A stretch of 64,000 nt of DNA, taken from positions 248,001-312,000 of the forward strand of contig OZ244832.1 of NCBI GenBank assembly GCA_965220485.1, read 5' to 3'. How positions within the stretch are numbered: position 1 is the first letter of the stretch; every line of letters starts with the position of its first letter. Source of the stretch: Aldehydirespirator sp965220485 (GTDB taxonomy: Bacteria > Actinomycetota > Acidimicrobiia > Acidimicrobiales > Aldehydirespiratoraceae). Under the pieces are notes generated by a model. That model was not told where the DNA came from, made no database searches, and was given only the letters and a program-made list of their open reading frames with translations. The position numbers were made by a program, and so were the translations under genes. Shown one piece after another: positions 59,788-64,000 of this stretch.

Positions 59788-62223
59788 ATGAAGGTGCTGC
59801 TGTCGTGGCTCAGGGAGTTCGCGCCCGATATCGACGGCGACCCGGCCGCGCTCAGCGACGTGTTGAGCGCGCTGGGACTCACGGTGGAGGAGATGACCGT
59901 CACCGGCTCCGTGCCCGACGGGGTTGTGCTTGGCCGGGTGCTGGATCTGCGACCCCATCCCGATGCCGATCGCATCCAGCTCGTCGAGGTGGATGACGGC
60001 TCCGGCAAGACCCTGCAGGTGTGCTGCGGCGCCTTCAACATGGTGGTTGGAGACGTGGTGCCGCTGGCCCGGGTGGGGACGGTGCTGCCGAGCGGGTTGG
60101 AGATCGCCCGCCGGAAACTGCGAGGCCAGGCCTCCGAGGGCATGTGCTGCTCGGAGATCGAGCTCGAGCTGGGCGAGGACGCCGAGGGCATCATGATTCT
60201 CAACGACCGGGTTGCGGCCGGCGCCGGGCCGGGCACGCCTCTGGCTGAGGCCATGGGTTTGGCGCCCGATGTTCTCTGGGACCTTGACGTCGGCGCCAAC
60301 CGGCCAGACGCCATGTCGGTGATGGGCGTGGCCCGCGACCTTGCGGCCGGACTGGGGGTGGCCTTCGAGCCGCCCGACCGGTCGACGCCCACCTCCGGTG
60401 CGGACACCGCCGAGATGGCCGAGGTCCAGATCGTCGACCCCACGCTGTGCGGCCGTTTCGTCGGCCGGGTTCTGCGCAACACGCCCGTCGGCCCATCGCC
60501 CGCGTGGATCGCCAACCGGCTGACCGCTCTGGGGATGCGCCCCATCAACAGCATCGTTGACATCTCCAACTACGTGATGCTGGAACTGGGCCAGCCCAGC
60601 CACACTTTCGACCTGGCCCGGGTGCGGGGCGGGCGCCTGCGGGTGCGCCGGGCCCGCGACGGGGAGACGATCACCACCCTCGATGGTCACGAGCGGGTCC
60701 TGGCCGAGGGCGACGGGGTGATAGCGGACGGCGACGACGGCATGATCGGCATCGCCGGTGTGATGGGCGGTGCCTCCACCGAGATCGGCATCGACACCGC
60801 TGAGGTGCTGGTGGAGATGGCGTGGTGGGATCCGCCCTCCATCTCGCGCACAGCCAAGCGTCTGAACCTCTCCAGCGAGGCCTCGACCCGCTTCCGGCGG
60901 GGCGCCGACTGGGGCTACAACGTCGAGCGCTGCATGAACCGCTTCGTTCAGCTGGCCGCGCAGCAGGGTGCCGAGGTGGCGCCGGGCCTCATCGACGAAC
61001 GCGGCGACCTGCCCGACCGCCGACCGCTGAATGTGCGCACCTCCAGGATAAACAGCCTGCTTGGCACCGATCTGAACGCCGACGAGATGGCCGGGCACCT
61101 GCGCTCCATCGGCTTCGGCGTGGCGGTTGGCCGCATCGCGGACATCCCCGTCAGCGAGCGGGTGAGAGACGCTGGCTTCGATCCGAACGTCGAGCTGCAC
61201 AACCTGGATGTGACCATCCCGACCTGGCGCTGGGACACGGCGACCGAGACCGACATTGCCGAGGAGGTGGCTCGGCTCCACGGGTACGAGAACATCGAGC
61301 GCACCGTCCCCACCGCCAACGAGGCCGGCGGGCTGTCGCCCTACCAGAAGGACCGCCGCCTAGTGCGCGACGTGCTGGTGGGCACCGGCTGCAATGAGAC
61401 CCAGCCGATGCCGTTCGTGGCGCCCGGCGCGCTGGCCGCGGTGGGCCTGCCCGAGGACGGCATCACCCTGTCCAACCCGGTGGACGACAGCGAGTCGGTG
61501 CTGAGGACCTCGTTGCTGCCGGGCCAGCTGCGGGCGGTGGCCTACAACCAGCGCCACTTCAACGGCGATGTCCGGTTGTTCGAGATCGGTCATGTCTACC
61601 TGCCGCCGCTGGTGGGGCAGCTGCTGCCCGACGAGCGGGAGTTCCTGGCCGTGGCCCTGTCGGGCGAGGAGGCTCCGGCCGCGGTGGCGGTTCTGGACCT
61701 GCTGGCCGAGGCTCTGGCGCTGTCCGCGGTCGAGCTGCGCCCGGCGACGCTGCCGGGGATGCACCCCACCCGCTCCGCGGAGGTGGTTGTGGCCGGGCGG
61801 GGGCGCGGCGCGGTGGGGGAGATCGATCCCGCGGTGCTCGAGGCCGGCGGGGTGTCGGGCCGGGTGGCCTGGCTGCAGCTCGATCTGCAGCAGGTGCTCA
61901 ACGGACCCCGAGCCCGGCGCCGCTACCGCCCGGTGAGCAAGTACCCGCCCAGCGACGTCGATCTGGCCTTCGTGGTGCCCGACAGCGTGGCTGCGGCCCA
62001 GGTCGAGCGGGCGCTGAGGGCCACCGCCGGGGCGCTGCTGGCCAGGATCGAGCTGTTCGACGTGTACCGGGGCCTGGGTGTGTCCGAGGGGTCGCGCAGC
62101 CTGGCCTACCGGCTGCGCTTCCAGGCCCCGGACCGGACCCTCACCGACGCCGAGGTGGCTGAAGCCCGCCAGCGCTGCATAGACGAGACATCCCGCCGCA
62201 CCGGAGCGGCGCTGCGCGCGTAG
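59788..62223 (+). CDS. pheT: Phenylalanine--tRNA ligase beta subunit
   Basis: The product has 811 residues. The EMAP/tRNA-binding domain (VLDLRPHPDADRIQLVEVDD) is followed by the B3/4 editing domain (PINSIVDISNYVMLELGQPS), the B5 domain, the catalytic-like core and the C-terminal anticodon-binding FDX-ACB domain (YPPSDVDLAFVVPDSVAAAQ). It partners PheS. The stop is only 4 bp from miniature element A. Confidence 0.97.
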   Translation: MKVLLSWLREFAPDIDGDPAALSDVLSALGLTVEEMTVTGSVPDGVVLGRVLDLRPHPDADRIQLVEVDDGSGKTLQVCCGAFNMVVGDVVPLARVGTVLPSGLEIARRKLRGQASEGMCCSEIELELGEDAEGIMILNDRVAAGAGPGTPLAEAMGLAPDVLWDLDVGANRPDAMSVMGVARDLAAGLGVAFEPPDRSTPTSGADTAEMAEVQIVDPTLCGRFVGRVLRNTPVGPSPAWIANRLTALGMRPINSIVDISNYVMLELGQPSHTFDLARVRGGRLRVRRARDGETITTLDGHERVLAEGDGVIADGDDGMIGIAGVMGGASTEIGIDTAEVLVEMAWWDPPSISRTAKRLNLSSEASTRFRRGADWGYNVERCMNRFVQLAAQQGAEVAPGLIDERGDLPDRRPLNVRTSRINSLLGTDLNADEMAGHLRSIGFGVAVGRIADIPVSERVRDAGFDPNVELHNLDVTIPTWRWDTATETDIAEEVARLHGYENIERTVPTANEAGGLSPYQKDRRLVRDVLVGTGCNETQPMPFVAPGALAAVGLPEDGITLSNPVDDSESVLRTSLLPGQLRAVAYNQRHFNGDVRLFEIGHVYLPPLVGQLLPDEREFLAVALSGEEAPAAVAVLDLLAEALALSAVELRPATLPGMHPTRSAEVVVAGRGRGAVGEIDPAVLEAGGVSGRVAWLQLDLQQVLNGPRARRRYRPVSKYPPSDVDLAFVVPDSVAAAQVERALRATAGALLARIELFDVYRGLGVSEGSRSLAYRLRFQAPDRTLTDAEVAEARQRCIDETSRRTGAALRA

Positions 62224-62227
62224 ACAC

Positions 62228-62334
62228 CTAGGTGGCTGGTGTTAAATGGCAATTTGCCACAATTCGCAAGTCGCTGACCTGGGGTTTTGTGACCGCAAAA
62301 CCTCCATTTCGGGAGTTTGGCACCAGCCACCTAG
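62228..62334 (-). mobile_element. Miniature inverted-repeat element A, copy 2 (107 bp)
   Basis: It is in reverse orientation relative to the copy at 19280-19386 and differs at one position (GGAGG for GGGGG). It is flanked by CTAG at 62228-62231 and 62331-62334, and the second CTAG is shared with element B. It may serve as the pheT terminator because of its hairpins. Confidence 0.92.
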
Positions 62335-62437
62335 GAGACTGCTGAGTAATGCCGATTTCGGCCAACCCACAAGCCTCTGACCTGGGGTTTTATGATCACG
62401 AAACTAGCAATTTGTGACTTACTCAGCAGTCTCCTAG
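62331..62437 (-). mobile_element. Miniature inverted-repeat element B, copy 2 (107 bp)
   Basis: It is in reverse orientation to the copy at 1065-1171 with a single difference. It is adjacent to element A with one common CTAG, so the locus reads CTAG-A-CTAG-B-CTAG. This is expected if one element inserted into the CTAG duplicated by the other. Confidence 0.9.
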
Positions 62438-62940
62438 CCCAACCGGCGGCTAGTCCCAGCAGCCGTAGATCCAGCGCCGATAACAGTAGTTGTAGCGTCG
62501 TTGGGAGATGGATGCCAGCAGTAGAATCCGCAGGTGCCGGCCCCGTGCAGATGAGGCTGCCGTTCACGCGGACGCGTGAACCGGTCATGACGCTTGCGCA
62601 ATGAGTGTTTCGAGGTGCCGGAACGTGCCGCGGCGAGCCGTCGCTCGCAGCCGATCGATCTGGGCCGTCGCGGATGGAATCTTAGCGTGAATCCACCGAT
62701 GGGTTTGTGGTCTCTCACCAAATCTGCACGGGTTGTAGTCGTATATGACGTGTTTCTCTACAGATTTCGGGACGTTCTTGGAGATGGGGCCTTTGACCGG
62801 GCTGCGGAGTGTTGCTTCACAGCAAATGCCTCCTCACATGGCCAGAACGATCGTCGTTCTAAACGGCATTCTCCCACGTCGGGAGGCCTTTCTGGTGGAC
62901 GCATAAACACTCAGAACCTCACCGCGCCGGTGGATTCAGG
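62438..62940. other. Gene-free stretch between element B and the argC-proximal repeats
   Basis: About 500 bp with no convincing gene on either strand. Short frames exist (for instance minus strand 62434-62721) but show no family motif or ribosome site. Composition around 62690-62800 is more A/T-rich than the neighbouring genes. It may be a decayed accessory gene. Confidence 0.5.
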
Positions 62941-63130
62941 CTTAGAGGCAGCGCGGATAGGCGGCCGCGAAGGCACGAGGCACCTGCAATCCGACGGCAT
63001 CGTGGTGCCGAACCTCACCTATCCGCGCACGTCCTTAGAGGCAGCGCGGATAGGTGAGAAGCAGTAGCAGTGATGCCTGTGTTACCAGCGATTCGAAACG
63101 CTGTGGAGCGCCTATCCGCACACGTTCTTA
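62941..63130 (+). repeat. Two tandem hairpin repeats with GCGGATAGG/CCTATCCGC ends
   Basis: Unit 1 (62941-63033) and unit 2 (63034-63130) both begin CTTAGAGGCAGCGCGGATAG and end CCTATCCGC plus GCACGT- or ACACGTT-type sequence. Unit 1 has an inner GGCAC/GTGCC stem. The terminal 9-mers equal those of the long interspersed family but the interiors differ, so this is a related, shorter class. Confidence 0.82.
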
Positions 63131-63164
63131 GCGGTTTTCAGATGGGACATGGTGTGGAAGTATG

Positions 63165-63180
63165 TTCTCATCTCTGAGAA
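63165..63180 (+). promoter_or_regulatory. Small perfect hairpin before argC
   Basis: TTCTCA at 63165-63170 and TGAGAA at 63175-63180 flank TCTC, 39 bp before the argC ATG. It could be an operator of the arginine operon; it does not match the classical ARG box, so the role is open. Confidence 0.35.
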
Positions 63181-63218
63181 AAGTTGCAAATTCGGTACTG
63201 GCCCATTAGCTTGTCGGG

Positions 63219-64000
63219 ATGCACAAGGCTGCCGTGATCGGCGCGTCGGGGTTCACCGGCGCTGAACTGCTGAGGATCTGCGCGTCCCACCCGGATCTGG
63301 AGGCGGTGGTGGCCACGGGCGACTCCATGGCTGGCAAGGCCGTGGCCGACCTCTATCCGAGCCTGGCTCCCGCCTACGGCGGCGTCGAGTTCGTGCGCTA
63401 CGAGCCCGGTGTCGCCTCCGGCTGCGACCTGGCCTTCTGCGGGCTGCCCCACGGCGCCTCGCAGGCAGTGGTGGGCGAACTGCGCAACGACGTGAGGCAC
63501 ATCGTCGACCTCGCCGCCGACTTCAGGCTCGACGACCCCGGTCTCTACCCGGCGTGGTACGGCGAGGAGCACACCGCACCCGAGTTGCTCGACGAGTTCG
63601 TGTACGGCCTTCCCGAGCTGTTTCGCGACGCCATCAGGGGCACCGAGTTGGTGGCCGCGCCGGGCTGCTATGTGACCACGGCCGCGCTGGCTCTCGCCCC
63701 CCTCGTCTCCGCGGGCGCAGTGGAGCCCACCGGGATCATCGTCGATGCGGCCAGCGGGGTGTCGGGTGCGGGCCGGCCGCCCAAGCCCCACACCTCGTTC
63801 TGCGCGGTGGACGAGGACTTCGCCGCCTACGGGCTCTTGACCCACCGCCACACGCCCGAGATCGAGATGGCCGTGTCCCGGTACGCCGGCATCGGCGTGC
63901 AGGTGTTGTTCACGCCCCACCTGGCCCCCATGAACCGGGGTATCCTCGCCACCTGCTACGCCCGGCCCACCGGAGCGACCAGTACCGACGAAGCGCTGGG
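63219..64000 (+). CDS. argC: N-acetyl-gamma-glutamyl-phosphate reductase, 3' end beyond window
   Basis: The first 260 codons are seen. The NADP-binding AAVIGASGFTGAELLRICAS, AFCGLPHGASQAVV, the catalytic Cys in LVAAPGCYVTTAALALAP and SGVSGAGRPPKPHTSFCAVD are present. It is the third step of arginine synthesis, normally the first gene of argCJBDR. The frame is open to the window edge. The ATG is placed directly before the dinucleotide-binding strand. Confidence 0.95.
   Translation, partial: MHKAAVIGASGFTGAELLRICASHPDLEAVVATGDSMAGKAVADLYPSLAPAYGGVEFVRYEPGVASGCDLAFCGLPHGASQAVVGELRNDVRHIVDLAADFRLDDPGLYPAWYGEEHTAPELLDEFVYGLPELFRDAIRGTELVAAPGCYVTTAALALAPLVSAGAVEPTGIIVDAASGVSGAGRPPKPHTSFCAVDEDFAAYGLLTHRHTPEIEMAVSRYAGIGVQVLFTPHLAPMNRGILATCYARPTGATSTDEAL

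Noticed and set aside
62434..62721. Minus-strand frame of 95 codons between element B and argC
   Set aside because: No motif, no ribosome site and its end lies in element B.

Overview
The window reads as a contiguous piece of the chromosome of a high-G+C actinobacterium, most likely class Acidimicrobiia. Evidence for this: the actinobacterial integration host factor (mihF) precedes gmk and rpoZ; PriA lacks the Walker A motif, as in other actinobacteria; a DUF1844 protein precedes infC-rpmI-rplT; a pyrR-pyrB-pyrC-carA-carB-pyrD-pyrF operon feeds into mihF-gmk-rpoZ-coaBC-metK-priA; and GTG/TTG starts and 4-nt stop/start overlaps are frequent. The assignment is inferred from gene content only. 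No rRNA, tRNA or CRISPR array was seen.

Layout. 1-2.7 kb: an IS1182-type transposase running off the left edge, a 107-bp miniature element, and a broken SLH/trypsin-like surface protease. 2.8-10 kb: two small membrane proteins, alaS, ruvX, mltG, aroE and a prepilin peptidase. 10.2-12.4 kb: a restriction-modification pair broken by three in-frame stop codons. 12.5-17.6 kb: aroB, an M24 peptidase, efp, nusB, an acetyltransferase and a crotonase-fold protein. 17.6-22.9 kb: an accessory zone with a SnoaL-like protein, a phosphatase remnant, a TIMP-like lipoprotein or secreted protein, a dead VapBC pair, a DUF222-HNH nuclease, an orphan HicB and an AbrB-type antitoxin with a PIN-like partner. 23-44.9 kb: pyrimidine biosynthesis, gmk, rpoZ, coaBC, metK, priA, two RNA methyltransferases, def-fmt-rsmB, mog and hisG. 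45-55.2 kb: a second accessory zone with a four-gene overlapping operon (small protein, sigma-like protein, unknown protein, DUF3696 ATPase), a decayed toxin-antitoxin pair, a YhaO/YhaN-like nuclease-ATPase pair and a frameshifted DUF222-HNH paralogue. 55.3-64 kb: DUF1844 gene, infC-rpmI-rplT, an RNA methyltransferase, pheS-pheT and the start of argC.

The core genes work together in nucleotide supply (pyr operon, gmk), translation (alaS, efp, infC, rpmI, rplT, pheST, def, fmt, rsmB), shikimate synthesis (aroE, aroB) and cofactors (coaBC, metK, mog). The pyr operon begins with a PyrR-binding loop in its leader.

Three themes stand out. First, two related 107-bp CTAG-flanked miniature elements (A and B) recur. 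One A copy splits an antitoxin gene exactly at CTAG, and the adjacent toxin has also lost its first catalytic Asp. Second, an interspersed intergenic repeat of about 140 bp, bounded by GCGGATAGG/CCTATCCGC, occurs about ten times, often touching gene starts, with compensatory changes in its terminal stem. Third, accessory genes are decaying by single stop codons or homopolymer frameshifts while housekeeping genes remain intact. The best candidate for an undescribed system is the 45.1-49.2 kb operon.
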